64,000 nucleotides of DNA from Cylindrotheca closterium (lineage: Eukaryota > Bacillariophyta > Bacillariophyceae > Bacillariales > Bacillariaceae): the NCBI GenBank assembly GCA_933822405.4, contig CAKOGP040000001.1, positions 815,083-879,082 on the forward strand, given 5' to 3'. The notes under the pieces are model-generated. The model saw only the letters and a program-made list of their open reading frames with translations. It had not been told where the DNA came from and ran no database searches. Positions 1-10,609 of this stretch are shown piece after piece. The translations under genes and the position numbers were made by a program. The first letter of the stretch is position 1. Each line of letters begins with the position of its first letter.

Positions 1-1
1 T

Positions 2-175
2 GAGACGGGATCCTCCACCATTTCCGCTGCTGTTGCTCCACTGGTTGCCAAACTGATGAAGGGTGTCAAGGCCAAGAGAGAAAAGGAAAATTATACCCCT
101 GTTTACCTACAGCAGTCGCCCAAGTCGTTGGAGAGCACACCCCAACACCAAGATTTTCATTCTAATCTACTTTAA
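2..175 (+). CDS. 3' end of an unrecognised protein (partial, enters from the left)
   Basis: A reading frame is open from the window edge and closes at TAA 173-175, giving 57 C-terminal residues. It begins ETGSSTISAAVAPLVAK and ends FHSNLL. It has no ATG-initiated start inside the window, so it is either the last exon or the tail of a longer frame. The composition is mixed with Lys/Arg-rich stretches and no domain is recognisable. The next gene begins 330 nt downstream on the same strand. The frame could be spurious, but the absence of stops over 174 nt and the protein-like composition favour a real 3' end. Confidence 0.45.
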   Translation, partial: ETGSSTISAAVAPLVAKLMKGVKAKREKENYTPVYLQQSPKSLESTPQHQDFHSNLL

Positions 176-505
176 TTCATACAACTTAAAGATTTTGAAA
201 CCACCTGAATTTTGATGATCCAACAACTTTACCGGTAGAACAGGAGGGGTTAGAAAAGGACGAAATAAATCAAATCAAAATGCTTGGATGGTTTGACCAA
301 TTTGAATGGTGGTGCATTGGACAACATCCGGGTGAAGAACCACGTCAATGCCGATTGAATGCTGGCAGAGTATCTTCTGACACCAGGAGACGTTCAAAGA
401 CACAACAACACACGACACCGCTGACTTGTCCATTCCCAAAACGGCTGGATCACAAGAGATTCAGTTCCCTTCCAGCATTGTTTTTTTTAAAAGCGAGGAA
501 AAATT
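176..505. other. Intergenic leader, no gene seen
   Basis: This is 330 nt between the partial gene and the WW/PP2C gene. It presumably holds the 3' UTR of the first and the promoter of the second. A T-run lies at about 481-488, just upstream of the ATG. The frame open from 280 has protein-unlike composition and overlaps the true start. Confidence 0.4.
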
Positions 506-2179
506 ATGAAGCTACAGTCTTGCATCCTGCTGACACTGACACTCGAACGAGGATGTGCCTTTGTGCAAAATGCGCAAACCTCACAGCGAGTTATTGCAAC
601 TTGTGATGTACCCTCCAAGACGACATTGTTTGCCGATCTTTTAGCCGAAGAAGGGACTTGGCAGGCTTATTTGGATGAAGAAAGCACTGGCCTTATCTAT
701 TATTTTGACAGTGCCACGGGGCAGTCTCTTTGGGAGCCACCCACCGATACCTTTCCCGAGGTCAAATTGCCACGAAAGAAACAACGATTGGCCGACGACT
801 TGCGTCGGGAGTACCGTCAATCATTGGGGCTAGACGATAATGGAGAGAACGACTCCAGCTGGTTTTCGGGTCTATTTGAACGCGGAAACCAAGAAAGCGT
901 AGCAGAATCCGAAGCAGTAGTAGAAGAAGTAGCAGAGGAAGATGTTGAAGAGGACGAGTCGACACCTGCATGGCCGCTCAAGGGAATTAAATTGAACCTC
1001 CAGCAGCAAGCAGACGAGGAAAGTATGGTGAAAGTAGAAGAACCAAAGGAAGCAGAGAGCCAAATACCCAAACCTTGGTTCGGAAACATTGGGGCAAAAA
1101 AGGAAACTCCTGTAGAAGTAGAAGAAGAAGCCACAGAGGCAGAGCCAAAGAGCGGCTTTTTTGGTGGACTTTTCGGTGGCATGTCAGCAGCCAAGGCAGA
1201 AGTACAAGAAGCAGCAGAAGTGAAGAAAGAGCCAAAGCCAGTTGATAAGAAGGAAGTCAAACCAAAATCGAGTAGTGTCCTTGATGCGCTAAAACCCACT
1301 GCGTTGGACGACAAGAATAAAGTCAAGAAAACTGCGGAAACTCAAACTCCCAAGCAGAAGAAAGACCCGAAGATTAGTGGTAATGTCAAGAAGGCCATTC
1401 CTACTCCGTCTTTAAAGAATGGGAAGGAGGTGAAGGTGGAACCCATCCAGATCGAGATGGCATCCAATATTATTCCTCACCCTGCCAAGATCTTGTGGGG
1501 AGGCGAAGATGCCGTCTTTACCAAGGGAAGATCCTTCGGTGTCTTTGATGGTGTCTCGGGAGCCAGCAAGAAAGATGGTGTCGCACTCTATTCGAGAACG
1601 CTTGCCAATGAAATGAAGAAGCGAGTTGGAAATGAAGGATTGAATGTTCCAGAAATGACCAAATACCTGACCGAGGCTGCTGATATTGCTGATTCCCAAG
1701 CAACTGGTGCTTCGACTGCTGTCGTGGCGTCCATCGGTGAAAATGGATTCTTGCAAGCGTTGAATGTGGGCGACTCTTGCTGCATGGTTATTCGCGACGG
1801 AATGGTGGCTGCCAAGACACGGGAAATCAGTCACTACTGGGAGTGCCCATATCAATTGTCAAATGACTCTCCCGATCGACCAAAAGATGGTACCAAATTG
1901 AATGTCGAATTGACGGCTGGGGACATTGTGCTGATGGGATCCGACGGTATCTTTGACAATGTCAATGATGATCTAATTTTAGATACCATTGTCAAGTGCC
2001 CTCCAAAGGCCGGCCAAATTGCCAAGCAAATTAGCAATGTGGCCCGAAAGCAATCGGTGAGCAAAGATGCAGCGACTCCTTATTCGCAACAAGCTATGAA
2101 GCGAGGCCTACCAGAGTACCAATCTGGTGTGGGAGGAAAAGTGGACGACATTGGATGTGTCGTTGTCGTTTGCAAGTAA
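506..2179 (+). CDS. Plastid-targeted WW-domain / PP2C-type protein phosphatase
   Basis: Single exon, 557 residues. Residues 1-18 look like a signal peptide that ends GCA, followed by FVQN. Cleavage before Phe is the ASAFAP-type bipartite plastid signal of diatoms. A WW domain follows, with Trp52 and Trp76 and the core YYFDSATGQSLWEPP. About 240 residues of acidic, Lys/Glu/Pro-rich linker follow. The C-terminal catalytic domain runs from about residue 318 to 557 and shows PPM/PP2C motifs in order: FGVFDGVSG, GASTAVVASI, LNVGDSC, MGSDGIFDNV and KVDDIGCVVVV. These include the Asp residues that bind the two metal ions. It resembles the PPTC7/SpoIIE-like branch rather than plant ABI1-type enzymes. 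The expected role is Ser/Thr dephosphorylation in the plastid, with the WW domain recruiting Pro-rich ligands. The ATG at 506 is chosen because it gives the signal peptide. Confidence 0.85.
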   Translation: MKLQSCILLTLTLERGCAFVQNAQTSQRVIATCDVPSKTTLFADLLAEEGTWQAYLDEESTGLIYYFDSATGQSLWEPPTDTFPEVKLPRKKQRLADDLRREYRQSLGLDDNGENDSSWFSGLFERGNQESVAESEAVVEEVAEEDVEEDESTPAWPLKGIKLNLQQQADEESMVKVEEPKEAESQIPKPWFGNIGAKKETPVEVEEEATEAEPKSGFFGGLFGGMSAAKAEVQEAAEVKKEPKPVDKKEVKPKSSSVLDALKPTALDDKNKVKKTAETQTPKQKKDPKISGNVKKAIPTPSLKNGKEVKVEPIQIEMASNIIPHPAKILWGGEDAVFTKGRSFGVFDGVSGASKKDGVALYSRTLANEMKKRVGNEGLNVPEMTKYLTEAADIADSQATGASTAVVASIGENGFLQALNVGDSCCMVIRDGMVAAKTREISHYWECPYQLSNDSPDRPKDGTKLNVELTAGDIVLMGSDGIFDNVNDDLILDTIVKCPPKAGQIAKQISNVARKQSVSKDAATPYSQQAMKRGLPEYQSGVGGKVDDIGCVVVVCK

Positions 2180-2350
2180 AGCAAGTAAGCAAGCAACATT
2201 AGAGATAGTTTGAATCAATAATCTACGAGTAGAGTATGTTGAAATAAGATTTTATGCTTAGCAAATTCCCATCATTGGTATGTGGTAACAGCGTGGTGTA
2301 TGTTCATTGAAGAAAGTCTTTTGAGAGGAGGAACGAATGTATCTAGTCTT

Positions 2351-3658
2351 TCAATCATCTTCCTTGACAGGAAATTTCTCCCCTTCCCAATTCTTCCATT
2401 CCATTCCCTTCGGCGCGACACGATCTTTTCCTTCGTAGTCCTTTTTCTTGACTTCATCCCAGTTGCAGGACAAGACCGTGCCTCCCGACGTTTGGTAGGA
2501 CTTGATCATGGCTCTTTTTGTCTCTTCATCAGCATCAGCGTAGATTTGTTGGAAGAACTTGTTCATTTGGTTCTCACCCGGTGGTGGCTTTTCATTCTTT
2601 TCTTCTTCAATGACATCCTTTTCGACCTTGTCCCAGTCCTTGTCACTGGCATATGGGCGGTTGGTTGTGACAGCGACCTTGGGTTTAGGTGGAAGGGAAG
2701 ATTTAAACTCTTCATTCTTTCCAAAGAGTTCATGCCATTCATACTTTTCACTTTGCTTCTTGAGCTTGAGGAGGATCTTCTCGCCCTTGAAGAGTACCTT
2801 GCTCTTCTCAGCGTCAATTTCCGTGTAGAGTACGTTGGCAATGACTGTATATTCCACACCTTGCTTCTTGATAATGACAGTGAGTTGTTTGGTACCCAAA
2901 TGGATATGGACATCCTCTTCGGTGATACTAGGTTCCAAAATGGCAATCTTCATCCACTTTTCGTCTTGGTAGTATTGGTACTTGGGCATTTGTGGCCTTT
3001 GCTTGGCGCCGCCACCACTACTACCGACCACTCGTGTGGATGATTCTGGGACGAGAGTTCCAATGGTCTTGAAAACGTGCTCAGGTTTCTTCTCTTCCTC
3101 GTCCTCGGTAATCTCTTCGATCTTTGCATCAGGAGCAGCATCAGTATCAGCAGCATCAGCAGCCTTAGTAGCAGGTTTGCCGGTAGATTTGGACGCGACA
3201 GAAGCGGCCGCCTTTTTGTCCGTTGTCTTGGGAGGAGATTTCAATCGGTCTTTGCAGATTCCAATCACCTTCTTGTACTCTTCCACGGGACGATTGTTGA
3301 GGGAAGCCAATTGCATGGCTTGTTCCAGAGCTTCCTTGGCCTCGGCGTACTTTTTCAACTGAAAGGATGCAAGTCCTTTTCGCTTTTGGCAAATTTCTCC
3401 CTCACCGGAACGGAGACCCGATAAGCCAGCGGAAAGGATCTTCATGGCTTCTTGGGCATCTTCCAAGGCTTCCTCGAATCTATCCAGCTTGAGTAGAGCG
3501 CCTGACTTGCGAGAATGGGCTCGGAACTTGGTGAGACCTTCCGATTTGCGAGCGACTGAAAGCGCGGCTGCATAACAATCAATGGCTTCAGAATAGTTCT
3601 CATCCACTTGGCAGGAGTCTCCCAAGCTCAGCGAGGCCTCTGCATTCAAGTCTGCCAT
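2351..3658 (-). CDS. SGT1: SGT1-like co-chaperone (TPR-CS-SGS)
   Basis: 435 residues, single exon, ATG at 3658. The architecture is that of SGT1. An N-terminal TPR region occupies about residues 1-115 (ASLSLGDSCQVDENYSEAID and the following helices). A variable acidic linker follows. A CS domain lies at about 223-310 (KWMKIAILEPSITEEDVHIH to YEWHELFG). A C-terminal SGS domain contains DKDWDKVEKD, NKFFQQIYADADEETKRAM and KSYQTSGGTVLSCNWDEV. SGT1 bridges HSP90 to SKP1/SCF ubiquitin ligases and other clients such as kinetochore or immune-receptor proteins, in the cytosol and nucleus. The gene converges on the WW/PP2C gene, with 171 nt between the stops. Full domain content and length agree with plant and fungal SGT1. 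Confidence 0.95.
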   Translation of the reverse strand: MADLNAEASLSLGDSCQVDENYSEAIDCYAAALSVARKSEGLTKFRAHSRKSGALLKLDRFEEALEDAQEAMKILSAGLSGLRSGEGEICQKRKGLASFQLKKYAEAKEALEQAMQLASLNNRPVEEYKKVIGICKDRLKSPPKTTDKKAAASVASKSTGKPATKAADAADTDAAPDAKIEEITEDEEEKKPEHVFKTIGTLVPESSTRVVGSSGGGAKQRPQMPKYQYYQDEKWMKIAILEPSITEEDVHIHLGTKQLTVIIKKQGVEYTVIANVLYTEIDAEKSKVLFKGEKILLKLKKQSEKYEWHELFGKNEEFKSSLPPKPKVAVTTNRPYASDKDWDKVEKDVIEEEKNEKPPPGENQMNKFFQQIYADADEETKRAMIKSYQTSGGTVLSCNWDEVKKKDYEGKDRVAPKGMEWKNWEGEKFPVKEDD

Positions 3659-4126
3659 GTTAATGGTTTATAGGTGAGAGTATGTCTTGATTTGTAAGTG
3701 CGTTATTGTCTCCTGGAAAAGCGTCACCTGTCGATTCTAGCTACAGTACCAGGTAGTTTGTGAAACTTGGAACTGGATGTGTTTGGGACCACGATTTCGT
3801 GGTAGGTTTCATGATCTTCCACAGATTTCTTTTGGGGGCGGGTTGAAGAGCTGAAGAAGTCGTATTTTGGATCGGAGTAATCAGTTTCCACGATCATCGC
3901 AAGTCATTTTGGGACCACCACGCACGTAATTTGACACATTTCAATCAGATTCAATTATAGCGAGAGTTCTGTCCTACTTATCGCTCAAATCCAATACACG
4001 TACTGAAATGCAATTCTGTTTCTTCTTCCGCTTCACATCACGTCATTTTGAAAATACTGCAGAATGCACATCATCCACCAGGATTATTAGAAGCAACACT
4101 GTTCAACATACATAAAAATATTGACA
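3659..4126. promoter_or_regulatory. Divergent intergenic region, SGT1 / small ORF
   Basis: 468 nt between oppositely oriented starts, so it should carry the SGT1 promoter. It contains one TACAGTA motif (3742-3748), a heptamer that recurs in noncoding DNA of this window. No other gene or RNA was seen. Confidence 0.4.
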
Positions 4127-4411
4127 ATGAAAGTGCTCGTTCAAAATCAACCATGCCATTCTTGGGGAATTCAGTCTATGGCAAAAGAAGCATCACGGAA
4201 ACGAAAATGCCAAAGAATGAGTAATGACAATTGCTGTAATCACGTGACGTCAACCACTCAGCAGCAGCAACAGTCATCATCATCATCATCGACAGCAACA
4301 CCGAATCGAAAACGATTTACCGGAACCATCATACGGAAGTATGCAGCGGAATTGGCACTCTTTGACTCTATACCTGTGGACTTGAGCGAATCCGATTGTC
4401 CCTTTTTGTAA
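4127..4411 (+). CDS. Small low-complexity protein (hypothetical)
   Basis: 94 residues from ATG 4127. The sequence is MKVLVQNQPCHSWG, then a Lys/Arg-rich stretch, a Gln5-Ser6 run, and a more ordered end NRKRFTGTIIRKYAAELALFDSIPVDLSESDC. The C-terminal third looks protein-like, with helix-forming residues and an amphipathic pattern, and is the main reason to list it. A perfect TGACGTCA palindrome overlapping CACGTG lies inside the frame at 4245-4252. The frame has no recognised domain. It may be a genuine small nuclear protein or a chance open frame. Confidence 0.35.
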   Translation: MKVLVQNQPCHSWGIQSMAKEASRKRKCQRMSNDNCCNHVTSTTQQQQQSSSSSSTATPNRKRFTGTIIRKYAAELALFDSIPVDLSESDCPFL

Positions 4412-4959
4412 AACTCTATGTGGATAATTCATTCATTCATTCTGGGTGTCGTCATCATATCGTTTGATTTTAAAATACGGGTAGTTGTGATCCACCACCG
4501 CGATTGCAACCACCACCACCACCACACCTGGTCCGCTGCTATATCGTACGGCCACATAACTGAGTTAAGAAAGAATACAAATTTTTCAGCGCTGCCATTG
4601 TACTTGTGAGCGATCAGATTTTACTAATTAAATTACTGATGCGGACTGGATGATCAACAATTCGTTCATCTTTTGTATGAGGTGAAATATGCTGCATCAA
4701 ACAAAATTCTAGTGCTTCTTCCTCTGTGAAGATATGATATTCTATTGCAACATTTGATCTAGGTATGATTAGAGTTGGATGGATGCTCGCTCGATCAATC
4801 TGTAGAATCGATTGATTCTTGACAATTGCTGCGCTGGTGATTTTGCTTTTTTCTCGCATGCTGTTTGCAAAAGAAACCTTGCAGGAGGGCAGCATTAAAG
4901 GTGTGTAATACCGGTACATTGACAATCAAGCATCTCCAATGTCCCGTATTCGTAATAAT
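4412..4959. other. Intergenic, convergent 3' regions
   Basis: 548 nt between the small ORF (+) and the ubiquitin-like gene (-). It holds an (ACC)n run at about 4509-4524 and AT-rich DNA. Frames of 60-100 codons on both strands here have no recognisable content. Confidence 0.35.
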
Positions 4960-5621
4960 TTAGGATATCCGCCGTCTCTTGTCTCGTGGACTTTCGTCAA
5001 TGACAATTTCGACATCACTATCATCGTGAATCTCTAGTACAGCATTGCCAGCACTAGTCTGTGTCACTGTCACCTTTTGTTGCTGTTGTTGTTGTTGTTG
5101 TTGTGTCGAGGATCTCGTGGATCTTGGTCGCGTATTGGTCTTTCGTTGTCTCTTGCTAGTCGCACTAGTAGATGAAGTAGTAGTAGTAGATGCTGCACCT
5201 TGTTGTTTGGCATGCAAATGCAATACTCGATTCTTGGGGAATCGATCCAGACCCAATTTTTGCAGGCTTCGATGATTCGACTTGAGTTCCCGCCCCAAGA
5301 AAAAAAGCCTTTGATGATCTTCAGGTAATGGACCAAACAAGTCGGCACCTCCTAAATCTTCCTTCAATTCTCCAAGTGTGGTAGAGAGTGGAAGGACGAC
5401 CTGCAATAGATATAATGTATAATAGTGTTTTTATGAATGGGCAAGGATCAAGTGTTAGATTGCGGCTTTCTTCCAAACGTTCTTCCGAATGATCCTGTAC
5501 CGGTATGGCACAGTGTCACAATAGATGATGATCCAAAAGCAGAACTTACTTCCAACTTTTTGGCATCCGCAGTCCGAATGATCGTCAGTGTAATGTCAGT
5601 TTCACCTGTGGATCGGCTCAT
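4960..5621 (-). CDS. Ubiquitin-like-domain protein, two exons
   Basis: Exon 1 is complement 5550-5621 and exon 2 is complement 4960-5400. The 149-nt intron has donor GTAAGT and acceptor TTGCAG, phase 0. The product is 170 residues. The join reads DITLTIIRTADAKKLE then VVLPLSTTLGELKEDL, which restores the first beta-hairpin and helix of a ubiquitin fold. The fold continues through QRLFFLGRELK and ends at about residue 83 with RVLHLHAK. The C-terminal half is disordered: Thr/Ser-rich, basic, with a Gln9 tract, then an acidic patch (DDSDVEIVIDES) and a terminal RDKRRRIS. There is no GlyGly end, so it is not a conjugated modifier. It is more likely a Ubl-containing adaptor, probably nuclear because of its basic clusters. 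DVEIVI also resembles a SUMO-interacting core. Confidence 0.75.
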
Positions 5622-6240
5622 CTTACTTTGATTGGTCTGTATTCGTTGAATGCTGCAGTAGCTAGCGCAGATCAAACAATTGCGAAAAAATGTTCAGATC
5701 GATCGATTGGATGCAAAACAGCCAAGGTGATGACTTCTTCCTGGAGGTTTACTGAATGAATTCTATCTCTCACTTCCCACCGGTTACTGGTGCTTCAACA
5801 AGAGAGTCAGTCTACGACTTTGTGGTTTCTGATAGACTTTTGCGACCGTACGAGTATTCTTCCTCCCTCCAAAGTCTCAGCGTATGATGTTTTTCGAAGA
5901 CGTTAGAAAAAAGACAAATCTTTTTGTCGTCTTGTCTTGAACCGATGATAGAAAAACCATCTGCAATTGTTGTGTCGTTTCTGACATGATTGATGGCAGG
6001 CTCGCGAGCAGACACGTCCTCGCAGCATCGACCTTTTGGACTCACTCGTCCCATCGAAAAAAACTTGCTTTCGTGCAACTCTGTTGCCTCCAAAATTAGA
6101 GAAGCATTCGCGCCCATATTTTGATTGGATTTGATTGTTGGTTTGGAGATTCTCATCACTAATTTCGTCATTCCAATCTCTCCCACAACCCCTTTTATTG
6201 TGAAAAACAACAACTTGGTTCTATCAAGTAATAATTCAAA
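5622..6240. promoter_or_regulatory. Divergent promoter region, Ubl protein / acidic coiled-coil protein
   Basis: 619 nt between two divergent ATGs. It should hold both promoters and 5' UTRs. A 133-codon antisense frame across 5812-6213 has no domain and covers the expected 5' UTR of the downstream gene. I treat it as chance. No RNA gene was seen. Confidence 0.4.
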
Positions 6241-9052
6241 ATGCCGAGAAAGCCTCGCAAATCGGACTCGTCCACACCGGGCATCAATCCTAGGGAAAAC
6301 CTACTGGATCACCGGAATTTCCTGGCTCGATCGTTGACCCGCAATGACAATGAGATTTACGCATTGGTCAAGTTAAATAGATCACTTCGACAAGCCAAGG
6401 AAGCCATTCTCCAAAGCTGCGGTGAATTGGTCCTCCTCGATATCGGTCTTGGCAAACTCAAATTGATCAATGACGAATTGCATCAAGCCCAACAAGCCAC
6501 TCCTGCCCCTGCTACTACTACTACTACTGCTGCTGCTGCTCCGCCACCAGAAGCAACACCATCGTCAGACGATGATGATGATGATGACGATAACGGCGAC
6601 AAAGAGAAACAACAAACTACTGAAACTACTACCAACACAGCAGCAGCAGCAGCAGCAGTAGAAGAGACTTCTCAAGCAGCAGTGGTCCATCATTTGTCAC
6701 CCGCCCAAAAGGACCTCTGTGTGGATTTCTTACTCAAAATGAAACTCCGCCGCAAATTGTGCAATCGATTGTCACGGCGTCTCAATCGCATTGCGCATGC
6801 CTTGGACGGGGAAGATGTGGCTCCGCCGCCACCGCCCCGGTACGGTGACTTGAGCCTGAATATTGATCCACAAGCCTTGAAAGACAAGGAGGTTCACTGG
6901 AAACTATTGAAAGAAGCCCAAGAGAGAGTGGAACTTGCCAAGAAGAACAAAAACGAAAATGGCAACAGCACTGATACTGATATCAAGACTACTACTTCCG
7001 AGACCGAGCCTCCTCAAGAAACCACCAGCAGTCTAGAAGCACCTCTAGTCAAGGCGGAGGAGCCAGAAGAAAAGGCAGAAAAAGAAATGGAAGACGAAAA
7101 GACAAAAAAGGCAGAGCCTGCTATCATCCCATCGGCACCAGAGGCCGCTCCGACTGGGGACAAAGTGGTCACACCAACCACCAAACAAGAACCTGAAGAA
7201 AAGTCAGAAGACAAGAAGATTGGAGAGGAGACCAATGCTGCTGATATGAACGAACCAGAAAAGAAGGAGGAGAATGGTGAACCAGAGAAAAAGGAAGAAT
7301 CGGCCGAAGAGGATCCCGAATCGGTCATTTCTAAAAACCTCTTTGCTTCACCAGTGAAAAAGGAAGACAATGGTGGTGTTCCAATGACACAGACTGAGCG
7401 AGATGAGGAACTGTTGAAATCCTACGATGATGCCTACGAAAAGGTGTGGGATGCCACTACCAATTCTTTCAAGTACACCATTTTGGACGAAAAGCGTGAA
7501 CCCGATTACGCCACCATTCAAGATGGGGGTGTCGGTGCATTGTCGAGGCACATGACTGACGAAGAACGGGAAGCGGAAAATCAGAGATGGCAATCTGCCA
7601 TTTTGGCACGGATTCCCAAACAGCCAACCTTTGAAGACTTGGGGCTGACAGCAAGAGTCTTTTGTCTGGAAGAACGATTGAAGCGGTGTCGCGAAGAGGC
7701 GGATCAAGAAGAAGGAGAGGAGGAGCCTGACAGCAACAAGAAGGCCAAGGCAGAAGGTGACAATGATGAAGATGCCATGGACGTGGACAAGGCTCAAGAC
7801 GAAAAAGAATCATCCAAGAAGGAAGATGGTGAAGAAGGTGGAGCCACAGAATCATCGACTCCCAAAAAAGAGATCAAAACCCCAGAAAAGAAAAACATGG
7901 GAGCTGCCGAGAAAAAAAAGGAACCCCCCAAGAAGGTAGAAAAGGAATTCAAACCAACCAAGCCAATGTCACTTGCTGCGGTTCCTTCCTTTCACAATCA
8001 AGATACCAATCGTCTCCGAATGATTCAGGCTGACATGATTGGACAAACGATTATTAGTACTGCAAAAGAAAGACTGGCAGGACTGGTGCATTCCTACAAT
8101 GATGGTACGAAGAAAGCAATGCTCTGCATGTATGATTTCTCAGTTCTTGTATGCTTCACATACATTTCTAACAATTTTTTTTCCATATTTCCTTTCAGCG
8201 CTCATAAAATCGGTTCAATGCTACAATGCAAAACAGCAAATCGCACAGAAGGTGGCTTTGAATTTGGAACAAGGACGTCGTGAAGTGGCCAAGGCCAATT
8301 CGGAATATGCATTGAAAGTCAGTTTGGGCAAGCAAAAGTGGTTGGTGGAGAAGAAAGAACACGATAACAAGAGATTGGCAACCATGCCATCACGTTTTGG
8401 TCAACTGGCGATCGGGACCAATGCCATTCAAACTTACATGAGAATCAATGCCGGCGACCAAATCAAATTGATGGTTGGACAAGCTCTCGGAGACCTTGTG
8501 GATTTGACCATCATGCAGGCAGAGGGAAAGCTTACTACCAATACCAAGTATCCAGACTTTGTTCCACCGACAGCACCTGCCCTTCCTCAACAATTCCGTC
8601 AGCAGCAGCAGACTTTGAAGAATGAACACGATCGTCTCGCTGCCGCATTCAATCAATTGGAAGAACAGCGAAGAGTGAAATGGCGCAAGTACATGGGAGC
8701 ACGCGCCGAAATTGAAGTGAAACATGGCGTCAGTTCCCGACGCACAGCAGCCACTTACAGCAGTACGCCGTGCCCTCAATTGAATCGGGCCACTCAACAG
8801 TCCATACCCAACCTGCAATTCCCGGTCATGGCAAGAGCTGGGTACACTCCTATTAACAAACCGCCCAGCAGTGATCCAAAGTACTCGGCAGCCAAGGTGA
8901 AGCAACGTATTGCCAACGACGGAAGTGTGGCTCCTGTCACTGAACCAAAAAAGACCAAGGATGGACTGTACATGCGTCCTTCGGGAAGAACACGAAAGGG
9001 TATGCAATGGGACGCCCTTCGAGGTCTTTGGGTTCCCGAGAATTACCGGTAG
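6241..9052 (+). CDS. Large acidic coiled-coil protein, two exons (unrecognised)
   Basis: Exon 1 is 6241-8104 and exon 2 is 8199-9052. The 94-nt intron has donor GTACGA and acceptor TTTCAG, phase 1. The product is 905 residues. Splicing is needed because exon 1 read through the intron hits a stop. The join gives VHSYND-ALIKSVQCYNAKQQ inside a long helix. Visible parts are: a helical N-terminal region (ENLLDHRNFLARSLTRND to KLINDELHQA), poly-Thr/Ala and Asp8 tracts, a second helical block (LCVDFLLKMKLRRKL), a long Glu/Lys linker, a conserved-looking block (DDAYEKVWDATTNSFKYTI), coiled coil around the intron, and a C-terminal tail TRKGMQWDALRGLWVPENYR. I recognise no family. Nuclear location is only an inference from composition. 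Confidence 0.75.
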
Positions 9053-9159
9053 TTTCATAGCCTTTCAACAAGTTTGGCGAGCAGACGTCTGTGGGAGGGA
9101 TGAATTAACATTTACTAGGATAATATTTTCTACAAAAAATTAGCCACCTTTGTTTTAAT

Positions 9160-10136
9160 CTAAAGTTTTGATCGTGGTGCTTGAGCTCTACTCTTCTTTT
9201 CCACCTTTCTAGACAGTTCCGAAACCATTTCTTTGGGAACAAGAGGTGGTCTATACAACCATTCTCCACCATCTACAATCAAGACATCTCCCGTCACGTA
9301 CTTGGCAGTGCACATGTATACTGCTGCTTGACCAATCTCCCACGCCTCTCCCATTCGTCCTAGCGGAATGCCTTCTGTCATCATTCCATCAATATCGCTG
9401 GCATCCAATCCCGGTGCGAGCTTGGTAGTGCCAGGTGTGTTGGCGATTGGTCCAGGAGCAATTCCAACGACACGTACTTGCTCCGGTCCCCATTCCAGAG
9501 CCAGACTTCTCGTCAGAGAATCGACAGATGCTTTGGCGGCAGAAGCATGGGCTTGCCAATGAGTCGCAGGGCATTGTAATGTAGCAGAAATATTAATGAT
9601 AATGGCTCCTCCTTTCATTGCCATTTTGGGAAATGCAGCGTTGCACATATTGTAGGTTCCAAGTGCATCAATGCCCATTACTGTCGCAAACCCTTTGGGA
9701 GAAAGACTCTTTGCTTGAGCGAGAAAGTTTCCAGCTGCTCCATTCACCAAAATGTCGAGCTTGCCATATTGTTGCATGGCATATTCCACAGCCTCTATAC
9801 AGCCGTTGGGGTCGCGAACATCGGTAACCTTATATTTGCATGATTTTCCAGTTTCCTTCTCCAGAATGGCAGAAGCTCGCTCCAAAAACTTGGCGCGACG
9901 ACCACAAATGACAGCTCCTCTGGCTCCGTGGAGCAACAGCTGCTTGGTGACTTCAAAACATATTCCAGAACCACCTGTTTTGTAGAATAGAAAATGGGAT
10001 GGGCATTGTGTTGGTAACAATGATAAGTTATGCATATTAGCAATTTCAGGAGCCGCCCAGTTTCTTGGTTCCACTCACCTCCAGTAACTAGTGCCACTTT
10101 TCCTTCAAGACAATCGGAGCGGAAAGGGGAGTTCAT
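9160..10136 (-). CDS. DECR2: Peroxisomal 2,4-dienoyl-CoA reductase (SDR), PTS1
   Basis: Exon 1 is complement 10079-10136 and exon 2 is complement 9160-9974. The 104-nt intron has donor GTGAGT, phase 1. The product is 290 residues. Splicing creates the Rossmann dinucleotide motif TGGGSGI at residues 18-24. The NNAG-equivalent is LVNGAAGNF. The catalytic region reads HASAAKASVDSLTRSLALEW, where Lys of YxxxK is kept but Tyr is not, as in dienoyl-CoA reductases. It is followed by GIAPGPIANTPG. The protein ends SKL, a canonical type-1 peroxisomal targeting signal. The enzyme reduces 2,4-dienoyl-CoA with NADPH, an auxiliary step of peroxisomal beta-oxidation of polyunsaturated acyl chains, which are abundant in diatoms. 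Confidence 0.92.
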
Positions 10137-10609
10137 GATTTGGAGATTGCTGTATCTGAAAGAGTGACGCTTGGCATCGATTTTAAGAATGCATCGATGA
10201 CGAATTTGAAGAGTTGGGTCGATAATTGGAAGGTACTCGTATAGACTTTATATCATTCGAATGGATCCAAAGTTGATGGATGGGGATAGAAGAAACTGTG
10301 GAGGTACAGTATGTGGAAGTGTCACACTCTTGTGCCAAGTACGAATTTTCACGTACAGAAAGGCGGCCGACTTTCCGATTCAAATCTGGATTCGCTCCCG
10401 GCGCAGTACATGTAAAAATGACATCGTAAAACGAATCATAGAACGTTTGTGTGTGATAGGTTCTCTCCTTCTTTTGTTTTCCGTTGGCACTGTCTAGTCT
10501 TGGATATTGTTCATCGCACCTATTTTACATTGGATGAGCTTGCTCTAAATATACGTTCAAGAAAGAGTGGGAAACGAAGGTGATTGTTGGAAAAGCGAAG
10601 CGCAAAACA
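10137..10609. promoter_or_regulatory. Divergent promoter region, dienoyl-CoA reductase / F-box kinase
   Basis: 473 nt between divergent starts. TACAGTA occurs at 10315-10321. No open frame with protein-like content and no RNA gene was seen. Confidence 0.4.

Noticed and set aside
280..606. 108-codon plus-strand frame
   Set aside because: It overlaps the start of the WW/PP2C gene in another frame and has random-like composition.
4614..4925. 103-codon minus-strand frame
   Set aside because: AT-rich, no domain, no convincing start context; lies in the convergent 3' spacer.
5812..6213. 133-codon minus-strand frame upstream of the acidic coiled-coil gene
   Set aside because: Covers the expected 5' UTR/promoter antisense; no family features.
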